In this document: piece after piece, positions 17,568-25,782 of the stretch
Layout of the letters: each line of letters opens with the position of its first letter
Numbering within the stretch: position 1 is the first letter of the stretch
Assembly (NCBI RefSeq): GCF_900156815.1
Contig: NZ_FTOT01000003.1
Location: forward strand, 1-64,000
From: Gemmobacter megaterium
GTDB taxonomy: Bacteria > Pseudomonadota > Alphaproteobacteria > Rhodobacterales > Rhodobacteraceae
Direction: 5' to 3'
DNA: 64,000 nt
Made by a program: the position numbers and the translations under genes
Notes under the pieces: model-generated
The model's input: only the letters and a program-made list of their open reading frames with translations
The model's database searches: none
What the model was told of the DNA's origin: nothing

Positions 17568-18782
17568 ATGTTGCGATATGTCACCAGCGCCAGCGCGCTG
17601 ACCCTGACCCTGACCCTGGCGGGTGCCGCCTGGGCGCATGATGACCTGACCCATTTCCGTGTGTTCGTCGGCGACCACACCGCCGGCCAGATCACGGCCT
17701 TCGATCTGGACCACCCCGAAAACCGCTGGACCTTTGCCACCACGGGCCAGGTCAAGCTGTTCCCGGTCGCCAATGGTGCTGTCGTGGCCGCCGTCCAGTC
17801 CGATGCGGATACGGTGCAGTTCCTGTCCAGCGGCATCGAATTGCACGCCCATGGCGATCATGCCGATATCAAGGTCTCGGATCCCGCCGCGCTTGACACC
17901 GTACTGACCGGACCGCGCCCGTTCCATCTGGTCGATCACGATGGCAAGGTCGTGATCAACTATGATCGGGGCGGCTATGCCGAGGTGCTCGACAGCGCCC
18001 AACTGGCCAAGGGCCAGATTGCCCCGGTCAGGTTTCCACAGGCACGGGCGCATCATGGCTTTGTCGCGCCGCTTGGCACAAGCTGGCTGTCCACCGTCGC
18101 CTCGGATGCCCCGGTCGAAGGCAACGCCGCACCGCCCCGGCTGGGCCTGCAAGCCTTCAACGCCGATGGCACCCCCGCGGGCGATCTGGCAACCTGCACC
18201 GCCATTCATGGCGAGGCGTTCTCCGGGGTCTATCTCGCCGCCGGATGCCGCGAAGGTGTGCTGGCGGTCACGGCCGGGGCCAGCGGCCCGGACTACCGCA
18301 TGTTGCCCTATCCCGCCGATCTGCCCGAAGGCGTGACGACTGGCACCCTGCTGGGGTCCACCGCGATGCAGGTGTTCCTGGGCAACCATGGCGCCGATGG
18401 CCTTGTCGTCGTCGATCCGGTGGACGAACCGCATTTCCGCCGCATCGCCCTGCCCTTCCGCCGCGTGGACTTTGTGCTTGATCCGGCGAAACCCGCCCAG
18501 GGCTATGTGCTGACCGAGGATGGCACGCTGCACCGGGTGGATCTGCTGGCCGCCGAACTGTCCGCCAGCGCATCGGTGACGGCCGCCTATTCGATGGACG
18601 GCCATTGGAACGACCCGCGCCCGCGTCTGGCGATGGCCGGGGATGAACTGATCGTCACCGACCCCGCCGCCGGGCTGCTGCGCCGCATCTCCACCGCAGA
18701 TCTGTCCGAGATCGGCACCATCGCCGTCGAGGGCATCCCCTACAATGTCACCGTGGTCGGTGGCAGCGGCGTCGATCACTGA
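17568..18782 (+). CDS. aztD: periplasmic zinc metallochaperone AztD
   Basis: A 404-residue secreted protein with a Sec signal (1-23, ending GAAWA before HDD) and a beta-propeller-like repetitive body. The diagnostic His-rich loop HAHGDH is at residues 93-98 (HxHxxH), as in Paracoccus denitrificans AztD, which stores periplasmic zinc and passes it to the binding protein AztC. No aztA, aztB or aztC gene is present in the window, so the partner importer must lie elsewhere or be missing. It diverges from a COG0523 gene across a probable Zur-controlled region and is followed by a strong terminator. Confidence 0.88.
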   Translation: MLRYVTSASALTLTLTLAGAAWAHDDLTHFRVFVGDHTAGQITAFDLDHPENRWTFATTGQVKLFPVANGAVVAAVQSDADTVQFLSSGIELHAHGDHADIKVSDPAALDTVLTGPRPFHLVDHDGKVVINYDRGGYAEVLDSAQLAKGQIAPVRFPQARAHHGFVAPLGTSWLSTVASDAPVEGNAAPPRLGLQAFNADGTPAGDLATCTAIHGEAFSGVYLAAGCREGVLAVTAGASGPDYRMLPYPADLPEGVTTGTLLGSTAMQVFLGNHGADGLVVVDPVDEPHFRRIALPFRRVDFVLDPAKPAQGYVLTEDGTLHRVDLLAAELSASASVTAAYSMDGHWNDPRPRLAMAGDELIVTDPAAGLLRRISTADLSEIGTIAVEGIPYNVTVVGGSGVDH

Positions 18783-18788
18783 AACAAT

Positions 18789-18820
18789 CGCGCGCCGGGC
18801 CGACACGGGCCCGGCGCGCG
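18789..18820. terminator. strong stem-loop between convergent genes
   Basis: A perfect 13-bp GC-only stem (18789-18801 with 18808-18820) and a 6-base loop lie between the ends of aztD and the minus-strand CoA ligase gene. Confidence 0.75.
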
Positions 18821-18827
18821 GTTCCCG

Positions 18828-20453
18828 TCATCCGGCGGTGCCGGTATAATGATCGGCAAGCTGCACGCGCAGATCCTTCTTCGAGATCTTGCCCGTGGCG
18901 GTCATCGGGATTTGCGCAACAAAGGCCACCGCATCCGGCACCTGCCATTTCGCCATGGTTGCGCCGATATGCGCCAGAATTTCGGCCTCGCTCACCGTCA
19001 TCCCGGCCCGCAACACCACCGCCAGCAGCGGCCGTTCATCCCATTTCGGATGCGGGACCGCAATCGCGGCCGCAATGGCCACCGCAGGATGCGACACCGC
19101 CGCATTCTCCAGATCTATCGACGAGATCCACTCGCCCCCCGACTTGATCAGATCCTTGGTGCGATCCACGATCAGCAAGTCACCCTGCGGCGTGATCCGG
19201 GCCACATCGCCGGTGCGGAACCAACCCTCGGCGTCGAACGCCTTGGCGTTGGCTGCGGCATCGTTGTAATAGGCCGAAATGACCGCCGGGCCGCGCACCA
19301 GCAATTCGCCCTTCGCCGCACCGTCATGGGGCTGCCGGGCGCCCTCCTCGTCCACGATCTTGAGATCGACGCCGAACAGCCGCTTGCCCGCCGGAATGCG
19401 CGCGGCGATGCGGGTTTCCATGTCCTGATCAGGCTCGGGCCGGCTGACGGTGCCGACCGGGCTCATTTCCGTCATGCCCCAGCCATGCAGCACCTCGACG
19501 CCGAACTCCGATTCCAGCGCGCGGATCATGGCAGGCGGCACGGCCGATCCGCCGATCAACAGGGTATGCAGCGCAGCAGGTTTCGCCCCGCGCTTGCGCA
19601 TCTCGTCGATCAGCCCGGCCCAGACGGTCGGCACACCCCACCCCGCCGTCACCCCCTGCGACTGCATCAGGTCCCACAACGAGGCGCCATCCAGGCGTGG
19701 CCCCGGAAACACCAGATCGGTCGCGGACAAGGGCGCGGAATAGGGCAGCCCCCAGGCATTGACATGAAACAGTGGCACAACGGGCAGGATGCGCTGCCCC
19801 CGCCCGAAGGACCGCGGCGCGCCCAGCACCACCGAAAAGCTGTGCAACAGGCTGGACCGATGAGAGTAAAGCGCCCCCTTCGGGTCGCCCGTGGTCCCCG
19901 ATGTATAACACAGCGCCGAAGCAGTATCCTCTGGCAGGTCGGGCCAGTCGTAGCGGCTTGACTGGCCCGCCAGCAGATCCTCATAGACCACGACATCGGC
20001 GACATCCGGGCGGTGCGCCGCATCGGTCATCGCCACCAGCCTGATGCCGGGGGGCATCCTGTCGCGCAGCGCCGTGACCAGCGGTACAAAGGTCAGATCA
20101 AAGAACAGCACGCTGTCCTCGGCATGGCCCATGATCCATGCGATCTGGTCGGGGAACAGGCGCGGGTTGATCGTGTGGCAGACCGCGCCGATACCGGCGA
20201 TGGCATAATACAGCTCCAGATGGCGATAGCCGTTCCAGGCCAGTGTCGCCACCCGGTCGCCCGGTTTCACCCCCATGGCCACAAGAGCATGGGCAAGCTG
20301 GGCAATGCGGTCGCGCGCCTGCGCATAGCTGTAGTCGTGGATGCCCCCCTCGACAGTCGACGACACCACCCGCCGCTCCGGGTGCACATCGGCGGCATAG
20401 TCCATCACGGCAGGGATCGACAGGGGCCGATCCATCATCAGGCCATTCAGCAT
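18828..20453 (-). CDS. acyl-CoA ligase, AlkK/DmdB-like
   Basis: A 541-residue AMP-forming ligase. Key motifs are CYTSGTTGDPKGALYSH, HGWGMTEMSPVG, RTGDVARITPQGDLLIVDRTKDLIKSGGEWISSI and a C-terminal catalytic Lys region (TATGKISKKDLR). The opening MLNGLMMDRPLSI and the overall pattern resemble medium-chain fatty acid and methylmercaptopropionate ligases (AlkK, DmdB). The start at 20453 is supported by GGAGGAGG; the longer in-frame reading is not. It is a single gene, not obviously in an operon. Substrate unknown. Confidence 0.88.
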   Translation of the reverse strand: MLNGLMMDRPLSIPAVMDYAADVHPERRVVSSTVEGGIHDYSYAQARDRIAQLAHALVAMGVKPGDRVATLAWNGYRHLELYYAIAGIGAVCHTINPRLFPDQIAWIMGHAEDSVLFFDLTFVPLVTALRDRMPPGIRLVAMTDAAHRPDVADVVVYEDLLAGQSSRYDWPDLPEDTASALCYTSGTTGDPKGALYSHRSSLLHSFSVVLGAPRSFGRGQRILPVVPLFHVNAWGLPYSAPLSATDLVFPGPRLDGASLWDLMQSQGVTAGWGVPTVWAGLIDEMRKRGAKPAALHTLLIGGSAVPPAMIRALESEFGVEVLHGWGMTEMSPVGTVSRPEPDQDMETRIAARIPAGKRLFGVDLKIVDEEGARQPHDGAAKGELLVRGPAVISAYYNDAAANAKAFDAEGWFRTGDVARITPQGDLLIVDRTKDLIKSGGEWISSIDLENAAVSHPAVAIAAAIAVPHPKWDERPLLAVVLRAGMTVSEAEILAHIGATMAKWQVPDAVAFVAQIPMTATGKISKKDLRVQLADHYTGTAG

Positions 20454-20577
20454 CGGATAGTCCTCCTCCGGGGCCGGATGCTGGGCAGGACCGACCATGC
20501 GTTGTAGAATAGCCGCTCGTGCTGGAACGTGAAGGCCCATCTTGACGCCGCACCGCAGCGGGATGGTCGATCAGAAA

Positions 20578-20650
20578 GGGGGGCTGTCTGCCCCCCTCTG
20601 GCCCGTTCCGGGCCATTCACCCCCCGAGGGTATTTCGGGCAAGATGAAAG
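20578..20650. repeat. Rhodobacterales-type extragenic stem-loop with conserved tail
   Basis: GGGGGGC (20578-20584) pairs with GCCCCCC (20590-20596) around TGTCT. It is followed by a CCCCCCGAGGGTATTTCGGG segment and AAGATGAAA, an arrangement I recall as common between genes in Rhodobacterales genomes. It may also help end transcription. Confidence 0.5.
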
Positions 20651-20725
20651 CCAGGACCGTATCCGGGGGCTGCGGCGCTGGACCCGGCCCCGGTTCCATG
20701 CTTGGCTGCACCAGGGGGTATCGCG

Positions 20726-21481
20726 ATGCACCGGACCACGATCCTGATCACGGGGGCTGCCAGCGGCATCGGCGCCGCCATCGCGCGCAGCTTGGCAGCG
20801 CCGGACAGGGCGCTGATGCTGCACACCGGAACGAATGCCGCCGGGCTGGACCTGGTGGCCGGGGCGGCCCGCGCCAAGGGCGCCCAGGTGGCCACGCTGA
20901 CCGGAGATTTGTCGGACCCCGCCCTGCCGGCGCAGCTTGTGGCGGCGGCGGTGGACCGCTTCGGGGGGCTGGATCAGTTGGTCTCCAATGCCGGACGGGC
21001 GCAGCGCGCGGATTTCGACACGTTGAGCGATGCCGACCTGCTGGCCGCGTTCCAGACGATGCCGTTGGCGTTCTTCCGGCTGATCACCGCCGCCCTGCCC
21101 CGGTTGCGCCAGTCGTCCTGTGGCCGGGTCGTGGCGATCAGCTCGTTCGTGGCGCATCTGCATGGTACCAACGGGATGCTGTTTCCTGCGACCTCGGCCG
21201 CCAAGGCGGCGCTGGAGGCGCTGGCAAGATCGCTCGCCGTGCAACTGGGCCCCGAAGGTGTGACGGTGAATTGTGTGGCGCCCGGCTTTACCCGCAAGGA
21301 TCCCTCGGGCCATGCTGCCACCTCTGGCGCCGCGATGGACCAGGCCGCAGCCATCACCCCCAACCGGCGCCTTGGCACGCCGCAGGATATTGCGGGGGCC
21401 GTGGCGTTTTTGCTATCGGACGCGGCGGCCCATATCACGGGACAGACCCTGCATGTCGATGGCGGCCTCATGTTGCCATGA
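20726..21481 (+). CDS. SDR-family protein lacking the usual catalytic Tyr
   Basis: A 251-residue short-chain dehydrogenase-like protein. TGAASGIGAAI binds the nucleotide, SNAGRAQRAD and VVAISSFVAH (Ser) are in place, but the YxxxK position reads TSAAK in FPATSAAKAALEAL, so Tyr is replaced by Thr. It may be a reductase with another proton donor, or inactive. The ATG at 20726 follows AGGGGG; a start at 20702 is possible. It ends near the convergent end of repB. No partner gene is apparent. Confidence 0.8.
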   Translation: MHRTTILITGAASGIGAAIARSLAAPDRALMLHTGTNAAGLDLVAGAARAKGAQVATLTGDLSDPALPAQLVAAAVDRFGGLDQLVSNAGRAQRADFDTLSDADLLAAFQTMPLAFFRLITAALPRLRQSSCGRVVAISSFVAHLHGTNGMLFPATSAAKAALEALARSLAVQLGPEGVTVNCVAPGFTRKDPSGHAATSGAAMDQAAAITPNRRLGTPQDIAGAVAFLLSDAAAHITGQTLHVDGGLMLP

Positions 21482-21500
21482 CCGGGGCGGCCAGCGGGGC

Positions 21501-22688
21501 TCAGCCCGTTTCGATCCCGTCGAATGCGCCTGGATGCACCTCTTGCCAGAAGGTCACGATCGCATCGGCATTCAGGGCCGACATCCAGCCGTGACGCTCG
21601 AAATCGTCGCGCGCGGCGCCTTCCAGACGGGCCATGAACAGCCGCTTGTCCGCATCGCGCTGGGTCGGCGTGCGCGCAGCCGCCAGATCCCGGATCCGTT
21701 CGAGCCGCCGGGCGCGGGGGGACAGCGGCGCGGGTGCCGGCACGCCCGCCTCGTCCTTCAGCACCCGCGTCAGATAGCCCACCGCGTTGCGCACGCCATC
21801 CTGGCCCGCGACATAGGCCAGCTTGGCGCGCAGATGCCCCTCGCCATGTTCGGTCATCCACTGCCGCGCCAGCCGGTCCGACACACCAAGCGCGCGCAAC
21901 CGGGCATAGACATCCGAGTTGCGGTGCCCTGCCCCGTCGTCGATGTCCAGGATCGAGAGCTGCGGGTTCTCTGCGATGCGGAAGCGGATCTCCGTCACAG
22001 TCCGGCCCAACTTGCGCAGCTCCGGCGTGACGATGATGTTCGATGTCTTGTTCACCTCTGCCACGGCAGGCTTGATGATCTTGGCGTTGAGATGTTTGAA
22101 CTCGTCGTAATACGGGCTGTCCGCCACCCCCATCAGGCGACGGAACAGATCCAGCGTCCACCAGCCGGTGGAACCCGTCCGCACGAACCGATAACAGTTC
22201 TCGTACAGGGCAAGGGCATGTCCGCTGGTGAACCGCCGCTGGATGTTCAGGTTGATCAGCGCAAAGACCTTGGGGTCATGCAGCTTTTCCGCCAGGGCCG
22301 GGGAATAGGCATATTCGCAGACGCCCGCCTTCAGCTTGGCATAGGACAGCAGCGCCGATACGCCCCATTCCTGCTGTCCGTCGGCATCCAGCATGTCCCA
22401 TTCCGCCACCGTCTCTGCAAGGCCGCGCAGAGCCGCTTTCAGCGTGTCGATATCGTTGGAATTATAGCCGATCATCAGGCACAATGTCCGCGCGTCGATC
22501 TGGTGCCTGGCCTGCGAGGTCAGCGTGTCATAGGCGTTCAGCAACAGCACATTCGACAGTTTGCGCTGCAACAGTGTCAGCTTGCCCGAGACATGAATGG
22601 CCGCAACATGCTTTTTCACCGCGCCGCGCCGCAACGGGCCGCTCAGCCGGTCGCGCGGAATGTCGTCCAGTTCCGGACCCTTGGCCAT
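21501..22688 (-). CDS. repB: plasmid replication initiator, Rep_3/RepB type
   Basis: A 395-residue initiator protein. The N-terminal half reads as a Rep_3 winged-helix domain (KKHVAAIHVSGKLTLLQRKL, NVLLLNAYDTL, MIGYNSNDIDTLK, EWDML), followed by a second domain (YENCYRFVRTG, ...STGWWTLDLFRRLMGV). Proteins of this family bind iterons and open the origin. The start at 22688 (MAKGPELD) has an AGAAGGG site; upstream in-frame starts would run into the origin. It diverges from parAB with an iteron-like array between, the layout of RepB-type Rhodobacterales plasmids. Confidence 0.85.
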   Translation of the reverse strand: MAKGPELDDIPRDRLSGPLRRGAVKKHVAAIHVSGKLTLLQRKLSNVLLLNAYDTLTSQARHQIDARTLCLMIGYNSNDIDTLKAALRGLAETVAEWDMLDADGQQEWGVSALLSYAKLKAGVCEYAYSPALAEKLHDPKVFALINLNIQRRFTSGHALALYENCYRFVRTGSTGWWTLDLFRRLMGVADSPYYDEFKHLNAKIIKPAVAEVNKTSNIIVTPELRKLGRTVTEIRFRIAENPQLSILDIDDGAGHRNSDVYARLRALGVSDRLARQWMTEHGEGHLRAKLAYVAGQDGVRNAVGYLTRVLKDEAGVPAPAPLSPRARRLERIRDLAAARTPTQRDADKRLFMARLEGAARDDFERHGWMSALNADAIVTFWQEVHPGAFDGIETG

Positions 22689-22735
22689 GCGCCGCCCTTC
22701 TGCCTCGATTCGACATGCCGGGCGACTATCCGTCA

Positions 22736-22826
22736 AAAGGTATCCGCGCGCAAGGGATCGCCGGGAACCTTTCCGGCATCCTGCAAACGGGTTCCTGTTG
22801 ATCGCAGGCGTCGGCAAAGGTATCCG
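22736..22826. repeat. 11-bp direct repeat near the rep promoter
   Basis: AAAGGTATCCG occurs at 22736-22746 and again at 22816-22826, exactly 80 bp apart, with related flanking sequence. It may be part of the initiator-binding or autoregulation region. Confidence 0.5.
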
Positions 22827-22877
22827 TTTGCGGGATCACGACGGGGCATGGCCCTGGCCCAAAGGCTCTGATAAGGC

Positions 22878-23005
22878 CCTGTTCGGCGCAAAATCGGCCT
22901 GTTCCTGCGAATCGGCGCCTGTTCCCCCGGATCCGGCGACCCGTTATCCCGGAATCGGGTGCCTTTCGTCCTGAAAGCGGAGACCTTTATCTCTGTAACC
23001 ATTTG
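22878..23005. repeat. iteron-like array, probable origin of replication
   Basis: Six imperfect units beginning CCTGTTC, CCTGTTC, CCTGTTC, CCCGTTA, CCTTTCG and CCTTTAT start at 22878, 22898, 22918, 22940, 22962 and 22984, giving a period of 20, 20, 22, 22 and 22 bp. Units 1-4 also share a CGG or ATCGG end. They decay towards parA and lead into AT-rich DNA (23000-23065). The position between rep and parA and the helical period fit an iteron origin. Confidence 0.6.
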
Positions 23006-23014
23006 CATAGTATA

Positions 23015-23057
23015 GGTTTTCTTTCCGTAAAGATTCAAAAGATCCTGAAAGAAAACC
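23015..23057. promoter_or_regulatory. perfect 11-bp inverted repeat in the AT-rich part of the origin
   Basis: GGTTTTCTTTC (23015-23025) is inverted as GAAAGAAAACC (23047-23057) across 21 bases. It could be a ParA/Rep operator, a centromere element, or part of the unwinding region. Confidence 0.5.
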
Positions 23058-23176
23058 AAACACGGATGCGCGTCAGGGGTATTTCAAGCGATATGGGCAA
23101 GAATGATTCACAATGCCCCCTGCATGTGCCATAGTCTGGCGAACATCTCACCGATCAGCGGACATGTAGCAGTTCC

Positions 23177-24568
23177 ATGGCACAGAAATCGGGCCCGACG
23201 GGCAAGACAGACACCCCTCCCTATTTCAATATTGATCCCGCGCAGGCGGCGGGCAAGCTTGGCGCTCCGATTGATACGGCCCGCTTTGCCAAGGCCGCTG
23301 CCTTTGCCGCACGGGGTCGGGACGATCTGGCCCGCCGGGGCTATGCCCCTGACGGTCGCAAGCGTTTGCGCAAATTCTCCACCTGGGAGGTGTGCAAATA
23401 TCTGATTCCCATCAACCCGGCCCATCTGCGCCGCGTGCTGCGCCAGCACCCTGACCTGCCGCAGGGCGAGGGCGAGGCCGGTTCGAAATGGTTCACGCTG
23501 GAGGAAGTGCTTGCGCTGCGCGACCATTTCGCCACCGAAGGTGCGAAAGACCGCGAGTATCGCGCGTGGCGGCCCGAGGGGCTTCCGGCCAAGGTGGTTG
23601 CTGTCGCCAATTTCAAGGGTGGCGTGGGCAAGACCAGCACCGCCGCCCATCTGGCGATGTCTGCCGCGCTGGACGGGTACAAGGTGCTGGTGATCGACCT
23701 GGACAGTCAGGGCTCCATGACCTCGATCATGGGTGGCAAGGTCGAGGATGAATGGCAAACGGTGTTCCCGTTGCTGGCGCGGGACTATGCGTTAAGGGTT
23801 CAGGAAGAAAACCGTGTCAGGCTGGCGGCGGGTCAGGCCGCGATTCCCTTTGATGAAACACTGACAGAGGCGCTGGAGGTTTCGCCGCGAAACCTGGTCC
23901 AACGCACGCATTGGCCCAACATCGACCTGATCGGGGCGCAGCTCAACCTCTATTGGGCGGAATTCCAGGTGCCGGTCTGGCGGATGCAGTTGCGCAACTG
24001 GGCGCTGTGGGACGCGCTGACGAATGCCTTGTCGGATGGGGGGCTGCTCGATGATTACGACATCATTCTGCTCGATACGCCGCCCGCGCTTGGCTACCTT
24101 ACCATCAACGCCCTGTCGGCTGCCGATATCCTGCTGGTGCCGCTTGGCGCGTCGTTTCTGGAATTCGATTCGACGGGCCGGTTCTTTGACATGATCTATT
24201 CCACCTTCGCCAGCATCGAAGACGGCGAGAACCGCGCCCGCCGCGCCGATGGCCTGCCAGAGATGCGGTTCGAATGGGATGCGGTCCGCGCGCTTGTCAC
24301 CCGATTCGATCCGGCGCAGCAGGCCGATCTGGGCAATGTGATTCAGGCCTATTTCGGCGACTTCATGACGACCTATCGGCAAGAGATGACCGTGATGGTC
24401 GGGCAGGCTGGCGAACAGGTATCGGGTATCTATGAGACCGATTACCGCGACTTCAATCGTGATACCTACGTTCGTGGCCGAGAGACCTTTGATCGCACCT
24501 GGGCAGAGGTCAAGGAAGTGATCCTCGGGACATGGTGGCGCGATCAGCAATTGGCAAAGGAGGGCTGA
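23177..24568 (+). CDS. parA: plasmid partitioning ATPase ParA
   Basis: A 463-residue ParA of the long (type Ia-like) form. Residues about 60-120 hold an HTH region (KFSTWEVCKYL, WFTLEEVLALRDHF) that can bind an operator and repress the par operon. The deviant Walker A is FKGGVGKTS (KGGVGKT at 147-153), followed by VIDLDSQGSMTS and ILLDTPPALGYL. It moves replicon copies apart along the nucleoid with ParB. No strong ribosome site is seen before the ATG. parB begins 2 bases after its stop. Confidence 0.93.
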   Translation: MAQKSGPTGKTDTPPYFNIDPAQAAGKLGAPIDTARFAKAAAFAARGRDDLARRGYAPDGRKRLRKFSTWEVCKYLIPINPAHLRRVLRQHPDLPQGEGEAGSKWFTLEEVLALRDHFATEGAKDREYRAWRPEGLPAKVVAVANFKGGVGKTSTAAHLAMSAALDGYKVLVIDLDSQGSMTSIMGGKVEDEWQTVFPLLARDYALRVQEENRVRLAAGQAAIPFDETLTEALEVSPRNLVQRTHWPNIDLIGAQLNLYWAEFQVPVWRMQLRNWALWDALTNALSDGGLLDDYDIILLDTPPALGYLTINALSAADILLVPLGASFLEFDSTGRFFDMIYSTFASIEDGENRARRADGLPEMRFEWDAVRALVTRFDPAQQADLGNVIQAYFGDFMTTYRQEMTVMVGQAGEQVSGIYETDYRDFNRDTYVRGRETFDRTWAEVKEVILGTWWRDQQLAKEG

Positions 24569-24570
24569 GC

Positions 24571-25650
24571 ATGGCCAAACGCCGCAATCTGGAGGTGCCC
24601 TCCAGCGATGATCTTCAGCGGATGGAGGAGGAGTTTCGCCGCGAAACCTCTGGCCCACGCAGCGCGGTGGCGCCCATCGCCCAGATCGCTGCCGAAACCG
24701 CCGCAGCCCATGATCCGCGCCCTGCCGAGATCCGGGCCGAAGCTGCCCGCGACAAGGCAGAGGCGCTGGCCTTTCGCGATGCCCAGGGCCGTGGTCTGGT
24801 GATGCAGGAACTTCCCCTGGACGAGATCGAGGCCGACGCCCTGGTCCGCGACCGGCTGATCATCGACGCCGCCGAGCTGGAAGAGTTGCAAGCCGCCATC
24901 GCGCGCAACGGCCTGCGCCTGCCGATCGAGGTTTTTGCCCGTCCGGGTCAGGCGCGGCCTTGGGGCCTGTTGTCGGGGTACCGCCGCCTGATGGCCGTCC
25001 GGGCCTTGCGCGACCTGAATCGCGATGGCCGCTATGACCGGATCAAGGCGGTCATCCGCACGCCAGAGGCGATGGGCGGTGCCTTTGCCGCAATGATCGA
25101 AGAGAATGAAATCCGCGCCGCCCTCAGCCAGTACGAGCGCGGCCGCATCGCGGTGATCGCGGCGCAGCAGGGCGCCTTTGCCAATGCCGAAGCTGCGGTC
25201 GAGGCGTTGTTTCCCGTCGCCTCCAAGGCAAAACGCTCAAAGATCCGCTCCTTTGCGCTGATCTTCGAAGAGTTGGGCGATATGCTGAAGTTCCCCGACC
25301 TGATCCGTGAAAAGGATGGGCTCCGGCTGGCACAGGCGCTGCGGGACGGCGCCGAGGCCGATCTGCGCGAGGCGCTGGCGCAGCAGGATCCGAAATCCGC
25401 CGAGGACGAGGCCGCCCTGATTGCCGAGGTTCTGGACCAGCTTGCCAACCCTGCGCCCGATCCGCGCAAGGGGGGGCGCCCCAAACGCGCGCCGGGCCCT
25501 CGTGCGGTTGCAACCTCTGGCTTTGTCATTGAATCGCAGGAGGATTCGCGCGGCTGGTCCATCCGGCTGGGCGGCCCCCGTCGCGCCGACCGCGAGTTGG
25601 TCGAAACCCTGGTCCGAGAGCTGCAGCGCCTTCTGGATCGGCCCGACTGA
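24571..25650 (+). CDS. parB: plasmid partitioning protein ParB
   Basis: A 359-residue ParB. The N-terminal CTPase/ParB domain includes LIIDAAELEELQAAIARNGL, WGLLSGYRRLMAVRAL and MIEENEIRAALSQYERG, followed by a helix-turn-helix region and a C-terminal segment (residues about 320-359) likely to dimerise. It binds parS centromere sites and works with ParA. The start at 24571 follows GGAGGGC at the end of parA. A perfect GATTGTC-T-GACAATC palindrome lies 30 bases after its stop and may be a parS site or an operator of the next operon. Confidence 0.92.
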   Translation: MAKRRNLEVPSSDDLQRMEEEFRRETSGPRSAVAPIAQIAAETAAAHDPRPAEIRAEAARDKAEALAFRDAQGRGLVMQELPLDEIEADALVRDRLIIDAAELEELQAAIARNGLRLPIEVFARPGQARPWGLLSGYRRLMAVRALRDLNRDGRYDRIKAVIRTPEAMGGAFAAMIEENEIRAALSQYERGRIAVIAAQQGAFANAEAAVEALFPVASKAKRSKIRSFALIFEELGDMLKFPDLIREKDGLRLAQALRDGAEADLREALAQQDPKSAEDEAALIAEVLDQLANPAPDPRKGGRPKRAPGPRAVATSGFVIESQEDSRGWSIRLGGPRRADRELVETLVRELQRLLDRPD

Positions 25651-25680
25651 TCGCCGACCCGGCAGGGCCAGGGAGGGGCG

Positions 25681-25695
25681 GATTGTCTGACAATC
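25681..25695. promoter_or_regulatory. perfect palindrome GATTGTC-T-GACAATC
   Basis: A 7-1-7 palindrome lies between parB and the nitronate monooxygenase gene. It contains TTGTCTGACAA, which matches the TNGTNNNACNA pattern of GntR/FadR-family operators. It could also be a parS site next to parB. No GntR gene is present in the window. Confidence 0.5.
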
Positions 25696-25782
25696 TGATT
25701 GACTCCCGATCGGCGGCTTGCCTACCCTGCCCGCATGATCGGTTGTGCGGACAGTGCCGACCGGCCCCAAGCGGAGGATATC

